The position numbers were made by a program, and so were the translations under genes. The notes beneath the pieces are model-generated. The model made no database searches, was not told where the DNA came from, and saw nothing but the letters and a program-made list of their open reading frames with translations. DNA of 64,000 nucleotides from Nemania diffusa (Eukaryota > Ascomycota > Sordariomycetes > Xylariales > Xylariaceae): the NCBI GenBank assembly GCA_038501195.1, contig JBBPUQ010000003.1, positions 3,812,501 through 3,876,500 of the forward strand, given 5' to 3'. Numbering within the stretch: position 1 is the first letter of the stretch; each line of letters begins with the position of its first letter. Below, in pieces: positions 23,335 to 34,104 of this stretch.

Positions 23335-24733
23335 TGGAGGGGAAGCACGTTAGACAAGTCACCGCCGATCTCGGATCGTACCCAAGCAGTATCGCTACCT
23401 ATAGACCAAGATGGGTCGAAGCAGCGGCCAAACCCCTCGCTGATACCCTTGCCGACCTTCCAAAGCCCAATACATAGGCGACATATTGGCCGAAGCAGCC
23501 GGGTACAATGGTATCTAGGAAGCACTGGATAACGATATATGATGATGAAAACATAGTAGTGCTAACGGAATAGGCGTTCTGGGGCGATAGACATTAGAGC
23601 GCGCCTCGTCTCTATAGATTTATTTTTTTGTTACTAAAGGGGGAGGCTCACGCCCGAGCACGGATAGAAAAATTTGCAGCCTGGAGCAAGTTTTTAGCGT
23701 AGTGCCACCGCTGAGTGGACATTATCTTGCTATGGTCACTTACGAGAGCGATTACCATCGATTACTTTAGCTGTCATTTCTAGCGAGGCATGAGTAAAGA
23801 TCGGATCGCTTTTCTTGCCGCCTGGCCTGCTTTACAAAGGGTAGAGGAAATGCCTCGCATCTCTGCCCTTGACAAATTGGCATTGTCCATCGGGCATGGG
23901 AGGATTTTTGATATTATTTGCATAATTGTTAGCGAGCGTGTGCATTACATATATAATATACAACATAGTTTTATCCCTTGGTTGAACTATCAATTTTAGG
24001 CATACTACGCCTTAATTAGATGACTCCATCGTGAACCTTGCATACATTACTAAGGATGATATAGTTGGAGTTATGTTTTTAAAAGCATAGAGGTAGCCAG
24101 TAATTCCCCCCATCACTTTACACCTCTACCCTTTCTAGTAGTTATGAGCTCTTCTTGCATACACTAGGGAGTTGTTTTCTAATGCAGTTCCACTGGGATA
24201 AGTTAGCTAAAAGTTGTAACAGAGAGGAAACAAGCAGGCCATAGCGCCCAACGTTAATTCTACATCTTGCGCGCGCACAAGCTGCATAGCAAACGGAACT
24301 ATTTCGAACGACACCGCTATTTTGACAAACTTGCCAAATCACTTGGCTCGTGGGATTTAGTTACGCCCGTATGTCTGTTTAGAACAGCAAATGCTTCCGG
24401 CAAATAAGCCAGACGCCTTTCTTGCATGTAGTAGCAGTGGTAGTACATTATCTATAGATATATATGTACAAGATATGCAGGTCGGGATTTGCTCAGTATA
24501 GCGATAAAATCTATCTGGTTTTCGCTTCCCGGCGCCGCCATCGTCCTCAGTTCTGAAGTTTCATCAGCATGGGCTTCTGGAGCAATGAATAGTCTTGCCT
24601 TCCGCGGGATGTTGTTTGATCCCTGGAAGCTTTATCCCCTTCACCTCGTCCCCTCCTCTGTGAGCCTCCGTAGTGTATAAAGTTAATTCGGGCTATCACG
24701 TAGACATGCCATTTACTCCTCCACGAGCGGCCC
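23335..24733. other. 1.4-kb intergenic region between convergent genes
   Basis: TRK1 ends on the left and the bL19m gene ends on the right, so this region holds two 3' flanks. It contains only short frames (for example 23790-23999 plus, 24142-24342 minus) with no recognisable content. I see no terminator-like or repeat structure to report. Confidence 0.5.
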
Positions 24734-25577
24734 CTACCTCCTCGTGCCCTTGGCGGCCTTGGCGGCGGCGGCGGCCTTGGCCTTGCCCTTGGAGGAGCTG
24801 AAGATGTTGCGGGTGCGGCGCCAGGCGGCGACGTGGTGGTCGACGTTGCCCATGTCGTGCTTGGGCTGGCGCAGGTAGGTGAGGCGGGCGCGGCGGGCGC
24901 GCTTGGGGCGGCGGCGGACGATCTCGACGCCGACGACGTTGGGGCTGTAGACCTTGTACCACATCTCGACGCCGACCTTGGTGAGGTGGTTGCGCAGCAG
25001 GATGGCGGTGTCGACGCCCGCGCGCCGCACCGACATGCAGACGCCGGCGAAGGGCTCGCCGCGCCGCGTCGTCACCTGCAGCACGTCGCCCACCTTGACG
25101 GCGTCCTGGTTCGACCGCGAGAACAGCTGCGTGCGCATGCCCTTCGGGTCCAGCCGCCTGATCTGCTGCGCGTGGTACGCCTCCAGGGCCGCTGGCGTCG
25201 TGGACCGCGAGGAGGGCACGCGGGGGTAGACGGCGAACTTGGAGCGGATGGGCGTGTTCGGGTTCTTGGGTTTCAGGGAGTCTGGCGGATGCGTTAGCAA
25301 TTTGTTGAGGGGTGGGTAGGAGTCCAAGGAGCTGGGTTTAGGTGATGGGAGGTTCTGCTGCGGAAGACGACGTACGCATATATGGTTTGGGCGGTAGCGG
25401 TATCGGTGTTGCTGCCGGCGTGGGAGGGGGAGGCGGAGGAGGCTCTGCGGCGGAGGGGGTAGTTGGTGTTGTCTCGGTTGCCATTGTGCGCGGGGATGGC
25501 ATTGGGCGTTGCTGACGAGCATGCCTCAGCACGCTCTTCCAGGCGCCGAGTGGCCGCCGGGCGGATTGTGTGAGCAT
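24734..25577 (-). CDS. img1: Mitochondrial large-subunit ribosomal protein bL19m
   Basis: Two exons (25577-25376 and 25281-24734) encode 249 residues. The intron (25375-25282) has a GTACGT donor, a GCTAACG branch site and a CCGCCAG acceptor. Exon 1 supplies an Arg-rich, acid-poor mitochondrial targeting sequence (MLTQSARRPLGAWKSVLRH) followed by a Pro-rich linker with a run of seven prolines. Exon 2 carries the bL19 fold: VKVGDVLQVTTRRGEPFAGVC, then VDTAILLRNHLTKVGVEMWY and SPNVVGVEIVRRRPKRARRARLTYLR, with a Lys/Ala-rich tail. Yeast Img1 is the corresponding protein and is needed for respiratory growth. Codon third positions are strongly G/C, unlike most genes in the window but like the next two genes. 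Confidence 0.88.
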
Positions 25578-26009
25578 TGTGTGGTGGTTGTGGTGTCGAT
25601 GGGCTCGAGACGCTCGAGACGGGATTATCGACGGCCTGTCTTTTCCGCTACCTACAAAAAGTTGTCGTCGCCGGCCGTTAGAGCTACTTAGGTACCTACC
25701 TAGGTAGATACAGGGGACCTGGTCTCCAATTGATAGGGTGGAGAAATGTTGTTGCGCCCTGTGCTATAGTGGCCTGGGGCGCTGAGCCGGATGGCCTAAC
25801 CCCTTCAGGCTTAGATAGGTGGGGGATTCCTTGGCACGTTAAATCGTCGAAATGCTCTGTATAGTAATAGTAGTGACTTGGAAATTTTACAGGTAGACTC
25901 TAGACTCTAGAGCCTACATACATACACGCCACTTCATCAACGCAGCAGCTTCAATCTTGAATTGTAGAACCGATAGGTATCGCAAAAGGATTGATTCGAT
26001 CGAGAGCAA
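25578..26009. promoter_or_regulatory. Divergent promoter region between two mitochondrial genes
   Basis: These 432 bp separate the start codons of bL19m (minus) and the gene at 26010 (plus). The region has a 20-bp run of the AGGTA/ACCTA type at 25688-25710. Both genes encode mitochondrial proteins and share the G/C-rich codon style, so co-regulation from this interval is plausible. Confidence 0.5.
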
Positions 26010-27271
26010 ATGTCGAGAACATCGGTGCTGGGCGCCGTTTGTGCCAGCAATGGCGCATTCGGGGCCACAGCGAGGAGAATCGCTAGCCAGCAGCAGCTCC
26101 AGCAACAGTTCCGGAGCTTCACATCTACACTGCAAAGAAATGGTATGGATATTTATTCTATGGTATTTCTATGGTATTTCTATATGATGGCTATGTAAAT
26201 GCTAATTGAGCCAATTGTCCAGTACACATCACACAATTTACGCCGACCTCGTCGCCCGCCCTCGACAGTCTCCTCGACAGAATCCGCACCAAGATCATCC
26301 TGCCCGCTTACCTCCCCGAGGCGCAGCGGAAGAAGATCTACTCGCCGAAGTGGAAGAAGAAGCTACAGGCCGATCCCATCATCATCGAGATTGACGGCGA
26401 GGTCCACAAGTTCCGCTACCAAAACCTAATGACCGATGTACCCAGCACGCGCAAGAGTCTGATCGCCGCCGTCTCGCAGTTCGAGACGGCCGCCGACTTT
26501 GCAAATCTCAACCCCTTGCTCGATGGTATTCATTATGCCGGCCGCAAGCTGGACCTCTCTACCTACGCGGGGATCGTGCGCAGGGCGGGCATGAAGGGCT
26601 ACATCTACGACATCATCGACTGCGCCCGCAGCGCCCGTCGCACCGGGCTCAAGTTGGATACGAGCGAGAAGGTCAACATGGTGTTGCACTTTGTGCAGCT
26701 GAAGGCTCGTGACGCCGATTGGGACGAGGATGCGACGAAACAGGCCCTGCGCTGGGCCGAAATGGTCGTCGACATGCTCCAGGAGGAGACGCACCAGCCC
26801 ACGCGCAGCAAGGACAACCCCCCTCCACCCGGCGAGCTACCCTTGTACCGCGACCCCATGGTCCTAGCCGCGCCGCTGCATCTTGCTGCCGTTCTCGTGG
26901 CACAGCATGGGGCTGGCGAGAAAATCCTGGAGAAGGTGAACAAGCTCGCGCGCGACATCCTGATCACATGGCCCGAGGGCACAAAGTTGAAGGAGGTGCA
27001 GCCCGCCGATCTCTACAGGAACGACGACAAGATGGGCTTCCTGTGCTCACCCAGCAAGTTCCTCACTATTGCTTCTCCGCTTTTACACGGCCTCGAGACC
27101 GCCGTCAAGGTCGCCGAACCCGAGCTTGCGGCCCAGCTACAGACACGGCGTGACACGCTGGCGGCCGAGGTCAAGGAGGCACGCGAGTCGCTACCGGAAG
27201 GAGATTTCAGGGGTGAGTTTGTGTACAAGAAATTTTTCGAGGCCGAGGCAGAAGAAGGAACACAATTGTAA
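26010..27271 (+). CDS. Mitochondrial protein, probably mitoribosomal or ribosome-associated
   Basis: Two exons (26010-26142 and 26223-27271; branch site GCTAATT just before the acceptor) encode 393 residues. The N-terminus is a plausible mitochondrial presequence: basic, Ser/Ala/Gln-rich, with FRSFTSTLQR at its end. The next block (LDSLLDRIRTKIILPAYLPE, then RKKIYSPKWKKKLQADPIII) is basic and could contact RNA. The rest is helical, with a helix-turn-helix style segment around GIHYAGRKLDLSTYAGIVRRAG that resembles pentatricopeptide-like pairs. I believe this is one of the fungal large-subunit mitoribosome proteins of the mL50 type, but I cannot confirm the family from sequence alone. Its divergent neighbour is bL19m, which fits. 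Codon use is G/C-rich. Confidence 0.6.
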
Positions 27272-27534
27272 AGAAGTGGACGCACACTATTGTCATGCCG
27301 CACACCCTAAACCCCTATTTGCTGTATATATAGATAGATGGAATTTCGATATATACAAAAGATCTCTATTTGATCAGCCTCAAACCTCGTTCAGGCTAAT
27401 CGCAACCGCTTTACTATGTAGCGTGCGTGCCCACACGTGCTCGGACTTGTTCAGTGTGTCTAGCTAGTCTTAATACAACCACGCGAAGCAATGCCATGAT
27501 TTCTCTACCCTCTCCTAAACCGCTACAACGCCGG
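27272..27534. other. Convergent 3' flanks
   Basis: This short A/T-richer interval lies between the stop codons of the 26010 gene and the cysteine synthase gene. It is probably the two 3' UTRs. Nothing else is visible. Confidence 0.5.
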
Positions 27535-28925
27535 CTACTCCAAGACGATGTACTTCTGCAGGTGCGCGGGGATGGCGCCGAGGAGGCCCTTGCTCTCGAG
27601 CCACTTGCGCGAGAACAGGCGGTCGGCGTAGCGGTAGGCGCCGTCGCAGAGGATGGTGACGACGGTGTGGCCGGGCCCGAGGAGCTCGGCGACCTCCTTC
27701 GCAGCAACAACGTTGAGCGCGCTGCTGGCGCCGAGGTAGACGCCCTCCTCGTCGAGGCAGCGGTACACCATCTCGATGCTCTTCTCGTCCGAGATGTGCA
27801 GGCTGCCGTCGAGCAGGCCCACGTCGGGCGCCAGGTTGTCCGTGACGCGGCCCTGGCCGATGCCCTCGGTGATGCTGCCGCCCCGCCGCTCCGCGAGCGT
27901 CCCGCCGGACTGGATGTACGAGTGCAGCACGGACCCCGGCGGGTCCGCGAGGTAGCTGCGCACGCGGCCGCCCGAGGCCTCCTTCAGGTACCGCGTGATG
28001 CCCGCGAGCGTGCCGGCCGTGCCTGTGGCGCACGTGAAGGCGTCGACGGCGCCGGCCGTCTGCGCCCAGATCTCGGGGCCCGTCGTCTCGATGTGCGCGC
28101 GGCGGTTCGCCGTGTTGTCGAACTGGTTCGTCCACACCGCCTCCGCGGCGTCGCCCGTCTCGTCCCGCAGGCGCTCGGCGTGCCGCCGCGCCTGGTGGTT
28201 GTAGTTGTCCGGGTGGTCGAAGGCGACGGCGGGCACGGGGTACACCTCGGCGCCGAGGAGGCGCAGCAGGTCGATCTTGCCCTGCGACTGCGTGTTGGGC
28301 ATGTAGATGACCAGCTTGTAGCCCCGCGACCGGCACACGTGCGCCAGCCCGATGCCCGTGTTGCCCGCTGTGCCCTCCACCACCGTGCCCCCCGGCCGCA
28401 GCAGCCCCCGCTCCTCCGCGTCCTTGACCACGTACAGCGCTGCGCGGTCCTTCACTGAGCCGCCTGGGTTCATGAACTCGGCCTTGCCGAGAACGTTGCA
28501 CCCTGTTTCCTCGGAGAGCTTGTTTAGCCTGATGAGGGGGGTGTTGCCGATGGCTAGGATAGTCGTTAGTGAGACAGAGAGTTAAAGAAGGAAATAAACA
28601 GTTTATGCAGTTTCAATCAAGACGTATTTTAAAATAATGGCTATTTAAAACAGCTCTTATGAGTCTGTCATGAGTCACAAACATCTTCGACAGAGCTTTG
28701 AGCTCAGCAGCGCAGAAGAGCTGAACTCGGCGCATAACGTAAAAACACAATCAGAAAGGATGACGATGGGCTTTAACAACATAACATACCGCCAGTAAGT
28801 CCCTTCGCGATACCCTGCGTCTTCGAGACGGCAAGTGTGTAAGCGCTGGGTTCATGAGCGGCCGCGGGAGTGACGGCTCTGCGCGCCGCCGTCGTCGCGA
28901 ACCGCCGGACGCCTTGACGGAACAT
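27535..28925 (-). CDS. Mitochondrial cysteine synthase (Mcy1/cys-12-like)
   Basis: Two exons (28925-28790 and 28553-27535) encode 384 residues; the 236-nt intron is long for this window. Exon 1 gives a mitochondrial presequence ([18 protein letters not shown]). The joint reads [15 protein letters not shown], the conserved start of the fold-type II PLP enzymes. The Schiff-base lysine lies in [11 protein letters not shown]. The substrate loop is [11 protein letters not shown] and the phosphate-binding loop is [10 protein letters not shown]; both have Ala where canonical O-acetylserine sulfhydrylases have Ser or Gly. This pattern fits the fungal mitochondrial branch (yeast YGR012W/Mcy1-like) rather than the main cytosolic enzyme, so the reaction may differ from simple cysteine synthesis. 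The gene is G/C-rich, which opens long meaningless frames on the other strand. Confidence 0.9.
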
Positions 28926-29761
28926 ACTGTCTGTCTTATTAAAAAGTCTCGATCGTGCTTTATATGTTTAGAAAAAAATATGGTGAGGAAGCCGATTAAT
29001 AAACTCTCAGTAGCGCCTCTCGTGGGTCGCAATATTATGATTGCACAAGGGCCTATTAACTTATTAAATAAGTCTACTATGTAGAAGTTATGAAGGTAAG
29101 TTGGGGAAGGTAAGTCTATCAAAGTCTCGAACCCAGAGTTTTTGGTGGGGGCATTTTGGCTTCAGGTTCCTAGTCCCGCCGCCACCTCTCCCGAGCCGGC
29201 GGCTCCTAGATCACGCCATTGCCGGAAGCCACGAGCAATGGTTTTCACTACCAAACGATTAGACACTCCAATGAGGGCCATGAAAGTTGATTAAAACTAT
29301 ATCTATTTCTTGAAAATAAAAATAAAATAAATACATATTTAAACGAAAGAAAGGGGGGGAAAAAAACCTTGTGAACTGATGAGAACACTAAGACCCATGA
29401 TAATAAAAGCTAGGTCCGGTCGAGTAGAATACACTCTTAAAGGGTGGAATACCCCTTTATGCTTATTCCAGCCGCGGGTATCAGTCTACTACTTAAAGTT
29501 AACTTTCTCGGAAGCTAAACTTAATGAATAATGTTCGCTAGAGCCTCGCACTCTTACGAAAGTTAATAGTTAAATCGCAGCGCAAGTGGTGATGTCAAAA
29601 GATAACAATATGCAAACAACGAGCTTAATATCAAATTGGCTAAGTCATGTCTGATGCTGGAAGAGACCTCCGCATGTGTCAAATCCTAACTACTAGGTTG
29701 CTATTCCTTCATTATGATCGAGGGTTGAATAGACCAAGAACGCCTAGGTATATACCATTTT
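28926..29761. other. A/T-richer intergenic region
   Basis: These 836 bp contain an A-rich stretch with a G run at 29320-29370 (AAAGAAAGGGGGGGAAAAAAA) but no coding content that I can support. It may hold an old, unrecognisable transposon fragment. No terminal repeats were found. Confidence 0.45.
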
Positions 29762-32700
29762 TCACGCTTCAGGGGCTGTAGTCTTCACGTACGGCGAAGG
29801 AAATAGTCCCTTCGCGCCCATATAGGACCCAAAACACCAGTCCCCATTGACATCCTCAATCTCACGAACCTCGGCGCCACGAGGAAACATTAACTCGTCA
29901 TCTGCGTCTGGCGCCGGGTACCATGACCATACAGCGCCTCCTCTTAGGCCATCCCCGCCGTCGGGGGGAAACTCGTGTTGATCCTGCTCCTCGGGCGGAC
30001 TGGCCGCCACACTGACAGTCACAAGGCGCTGTACCTTTGAACCGCCAACATACCAGCACCATTTCTGTAGTGACTTATCGCTCTCGTGCGCCTCAGTCGT
30101 TAGACCGCTGCCACCGACAATGTCTCGTATGACTACACGATTCTGTCCATCTTTTCCCTCGGTGAAGCCGACGACGCTCATACGATGGCCGCGCAAACAC
30201 CGTCGCCAACCAGCCGGACCGTTATCCGCAGAAAGACCGCCATTTCGTAGGAGGCCGCCATAACAGTCAAAGCAGACATCGTAGTCCCCAGGCTGTGTCT
30301 CCGGGACAAGGGTGCTTGTACACGCACCACAGTGGTAGCGGCGATCTGAAGGTGGTATAGCGCGCCTACAAAGATCGCACGTCGTAATGAACGTCAAGGG
30401 TCTAAAATTGCCGACGTTGATCGCATTAGGGCCTGTGAGCAGTGTTGCTGAGCGAGGCCGACGATGTCCTTGCGTTTGTCCGAGCCCGGGACTTCCAGGT
30501 GGAGATGTGAAATTAGGTGAGGAAGGGGAGGGGAGGGGCGAAGGGAGTGGTGAAGGGAGGGGTGAAGGGAGTGGCGAAGAGAGAGGTGAGGGTGAGGAAG
30601 GCGGTGGCATATATGTCAAGGGAAGCAAAGGATGCGTGCAAGCGTAGCCCTGGTTCACGCAGGAGTTGCAGAACCCCCAGTCCCCTTCATTACACGTATT
30701 ACATCGCCAATAGCACTCGTTGGCCCAGACACTACAGCGCACGCAGAACATACCACTCTCAAGGCGGTTCGCGGGGTCTTCTGTCGTGAGGGTCTTGCGA
30801 CCTTCGGCGCCACCTGGCGTGGAGTGAGGTGGAAGATAACGATTGGCGGTAAGCTTATGCGGGAGATCAAGAGCATGATCAACGGTAGCACGTTGTCGTT
30901 CCCATTTCTGGAGCGCAGCATACCCAAACCCGTACCAGTGTAGACAGCCCTTCCCTTCCCGATAACATTTCAAGCATATATTCCACTTGCCACTGGCACA
31001 ATGCGCACAATTAAAGTGCAGTTCATATTCGATATGAGGCCGCTGACAGCGTGAGCATGTGATTGATGGTTCTTGATAAAATTGCGATCGTGTCCGTTGG
31101 TGATGTGTTCGGTGTGGTGAAGATATCAATCCCAGGCTAGGCAGTGGGCTTTGAGGCGCGACTAGGCTTGAGGGTCTCCGGCGCCGCTTAGAGCGCTCGC
31201 CACCGGAGTCATCACTAGGAGAAAACAAAGGTCGAGGGATAGGGTTTTGAGGTGCTTGCGCTGCTGCGGAAGCTCGTCCGCTGAAAGATAAATCTCTTGT
31301 AACACTGCTAGACTGTTCACCTGATGACAGAGTGCTTGTAGGATTCTCTATCGGCATGCTGGAGCTTCGCCCGTCTGCAACAGAGGGCCGGCGGCTAGAT
31401 GGATCAGAGCTCTGGGATCGTTGAGTCAAGTCAGTCTGAGACCGCGCTGCTGGGTTTACCTCAGCTGTCCTCGGTCGAATGGGGTCAGTTGCACTCCTAG
31501 CGCCAGTCGACGTCCTCCGTTGTCGCCTTTCATGCTCACCATAAACATCTAATCGTCCAGATGTAACCGGTGGGCGACGGTCATCTGCTTGGCTTCCTAC
31601 ACTCGAATCTCTAGGCGTGTGTGCCGAACTTGACCTCTGCCTACTAGCTGGGCGTAAGGTGTCCGTGATAGGGGGTCTTACTAGAGGTAGAGAGGTCTGC
31701 GAACGACTCGCAGAGGCAGCTACATTGCTTCTCCTTGTAGATTCCGCCTGTGACCGTTCTCTCTGTCGTCTCCTGTACGCCTCGGTAATCTTGCGACTCA
31801 GCTCGTCGTTCTGACTTAGATCAATGTTATCCAAGTCCAAGCCGTCCAGAAGACCCTCTTCTTGTATCTGACGGGCAAATTCGTCGATCTCGCGTTCCAC
31901 ATCTCTCGAATCAACATTTGAGGAGCTGATCAGTGACCTTATTGACGACTGATGCTCGACATGTCGTGATCTTGTAACCGAGGAATCGCGAGTAGATGGT
32001 CGTAAATCAGACCGGTGCCGTGACTCGCTACGGCGCCGTCGTCGCTCGTCAGAGGATAGTGAATCGGGGTGCAGCATTCCAACTGAGCCAGCCCGATGTC
32101 TAGGCTCGTCTTCCCGCGGGGGTCGGAGCCGTGTGTCTCGGCTAGCATCCCGCTCCGATCTACTTCTACTACCGCCCTCGGACCGACTGTGGTCACGGCG
32201 TCTCCGTGCCGAGGGCTCGACACCAGCATCACGCAAGCTCATTGCGCGTGCCTGTTCTATCATCTGCCGCTCCAGCTGGTCTGCCCGTAGCTCTTCGCCA
32301 GACCGCTCGGGTAGGCGAACCTGGGGAAGAACATCATCTCCGGGCTTGTACTTCTGACGTAGTTCGTCTTGTTCCGCTTCCGGCCTTGCCTTATCAGGGT
32401 TCGAGGCCAGGAAGATATCGAGCAGACTTGTGACGGTAGCATTGCGACGCGTATCTCGGACCGATGCACGACATGATGGGCAAGTGAAGACGTTAGCTCC
32501 AGGAGCAGGAGGCGTCGGCGAGGTCTCGGCGGATCGCTTCTGCCACTCAAACCAGTCTTTCAAACAAGAGCCGCAGAAAGTATGCAGACAATCGAGGAGC
32601 GTCAGGGGTTGGAAAAGAAGTTCGGTGCAGATCTAGGTCGGTAGGTAGATAGTTAGTTAGTTAGCTAGTTAATAGATATATACAGAGTAGATGCATGTGT

Positions 32701-32909
32701 TATTCGGTTCGCCGGTTCGCCAGTTCGCCTTTGTTGGCAATCTCCAGGTCGCGGGGATTGCCCATGCCTATACACAAAAGAGCGCCGGCACCAGCACCAC
32801 CAAAGCCCCCCACCATATCGCATATCGGAGAGATGATGAGCAAATTGAACCGACTTACCGAGCAATTTAATTCCCTTTCCAGGTCAACCCCTGATTTTGT
32901 GGGAGCCAT
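29762..32909 (-). CDS. RING finger / ZZ-like zinc finger / SH3 protein (putative E3 ligase)
   Basis: Two exons (32909-32859 and 32632-29762) encode 973 residues. The intron splits the RING: exon 1 ends ERELNCS and exon 2 begins ICTELLFQPLTLLDC, then CLHTFCGSCLKDWF and, 25 residues on, CPSCRASV, a complete C3HC4 RING. A long disordered Arg/Ser-rich segment follows. From about residue 540 there are three cysteine/histidine clusters of ZZ type (TCSRCQRPH...CAHC; FCVRCSVW...CNTC; TCDLCRRAI...CGAC). Between the second and third lies a Ser-Pro-Leu tandem repeat. The last 60 residues are an SH3 domain (ELMFPRGAEV, NGDWCFG, GLFPSPYV). The RING predicts ubiquitin ligase activity, the ZZ fingers and SH3 substrate or partner binding. 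The target is unknown. Confidence 0.85.
30513..30605 (+). repeat. G-rich minisatellite inside the RING/SH3 gene
   Basis: The plus strand reads as degenerate 12-nt units of the type GAAGGGAGTGGT / GAAGGGAGGGGT. On the coding (minus) strand they encode a Ser-Pro-Leu repeat (PSPLPSPLPSP). Several G-triplets and G-quadruplets occur in close succession, so the non-template strand of the gene could fold into a G-quadruplex. Copy number probably varies between strains. Confidence 0.75.
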
Positions 32910-34104
32910 AGCCGCTTCCAGGCAAGAAAAGCTACTCAGGGCCCGAGTGACCTCACAAAAAGTATATCATGTATGTCTAAATGATATCGTATTTAAAAAC
33001 GAAGGAGACGGCTGTGCATAAGGCAAGTTGTCAGCTTTAGTAGCAGCAGTATATAGCACGTGGAGTACCTAGGGTATCCGCCTAGGCAAGGAGGTATAGA
33101 GATACCAGTAGTACATATCAGCTGAATTTAGCTGGCGGATAACAGTACCTTGATTGGCCTACCTCACATGTACTATATTTACAATATACTTCATGCAGCA
33201 TCGTCACACGCCCATGCGGCTCATTCCGACCGCCATATTTCAACCTTGAACAGGAAACATGCGCAGGAGCCTAACCTAAGGCTTAGTATGCTTGCTTAGG
33301 CAGGATACCACCTATCTAGATACATACCTAACATAGTCGTTATAAGGCGCCTCAGTTATTTGTTCGAAAACGACATTCTACTATTCGTAAACGATGCCTA
33401 ACTCTTTTGGGAGAACCCCCGCACGAACCTACGTACAGTACGTACGCAGTAGTATAAGCGGCAACAGGTTCAACCTCGAGTACGCCGCTAGAAGGACAGA
33501 TTATCCCACTCAGCACATGCCTACTAAAAGTGCTACCCGTAACATTATAGAAGTCACTATCCATAGCTAGCATGATGAGAGGCTAATGTAACCAAAGACC
33601 TAACATCTTATTTTAGAATCTCATTAGCATTAATTCTATGTTTCAGTAGTTATTGCATTTTATTATTTTTTGGCTTGCAGCAATATCTTAATGAATATTT
33701 TGGAATTTAGGAAATAGCGCGGCCTTCCTGTACACCTAGGTAGGTACTTAGGTACTCTTTTGACCTACCTACCTAGGTAAGTCACTATCTACAGTAGATC
33801 GCGTTGAGCAGCTGCGTCAACCGAGCATAGGTAGGCGTAGGCAGGTAGCTAGTGCGGCTGAACCCGAGTAAGAATTAATCAATCAATCGATTCTATATAA
33901 TCATAGACGTTTACTCTTGACTTATTGTTACCCTTCAAATCAAGACCCCTCGCGAACCACCCAGTAGTTACAAGCGTACTAGGAAACTGTCGGGTTTATA
34001 ATATAATCCAATTCAATAAAAAAGAGGTATATAATTATTAAAGTCGGGACAGGCAGGAAACTAGGGGGGAGACGGGGTGCTGGGATCAACTGGTGGAGCA
34101 AGAC
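32910..34104. other. Intergenic region with palindromic ACCTAGGT motifs
   Basis: These 1.2 kb separate the RING gene start from the NLR gene end. Apart from the hairpin at 33734-33788 and scattered AGGTA/ACCTA blocks (33060-33095, 33270-33335, 33825-33850), no feature is visible. Open frames such as 33352-33573 are short and unremarkable. Confidence 0.5.
33734..33788. repeat. Perfect 12-bp inverted repeat (ACCTAGGTAGGT)
   Basis: ACCTAGGTAGGT at 33734-33745 is the exact reverse complement of ACCTACCTAGGT at 33777-33788, with a 31-bp loop. The arms are built from the same AGGTA/ACCTA unit found in many intergenic regions of the window. It may be a hairpin, a protein-binding array or merely a product of this short-motif expansion. 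Confidence 0.7.

Noticed and set aside
27427..28458. 343-codon plus-strand open frame opposite the cysteine synthase gene
   Set aside because: It is an antisense frame kept open by the G/C-rich codons of the real gene. Its composition is Arg/Ala/Val-rich with no domain, while the minus-strand frame has full enzyme motifs.
29100..29150. Possible tRNA T-loop (GGGTTCGAGAC on the minus strand)
   Set aside because: The flanking bases do not pair into a T-stem or acceptor stem, so there is no tRNA here. No other tRNA or rRNA was recognised in the window.
30513..30605. CRISPR-like array
   Set aside because: The repeats are contiguous, degenerate and coding, with no spacers; CRISPR arrays are not expected in a fungal nucleus.
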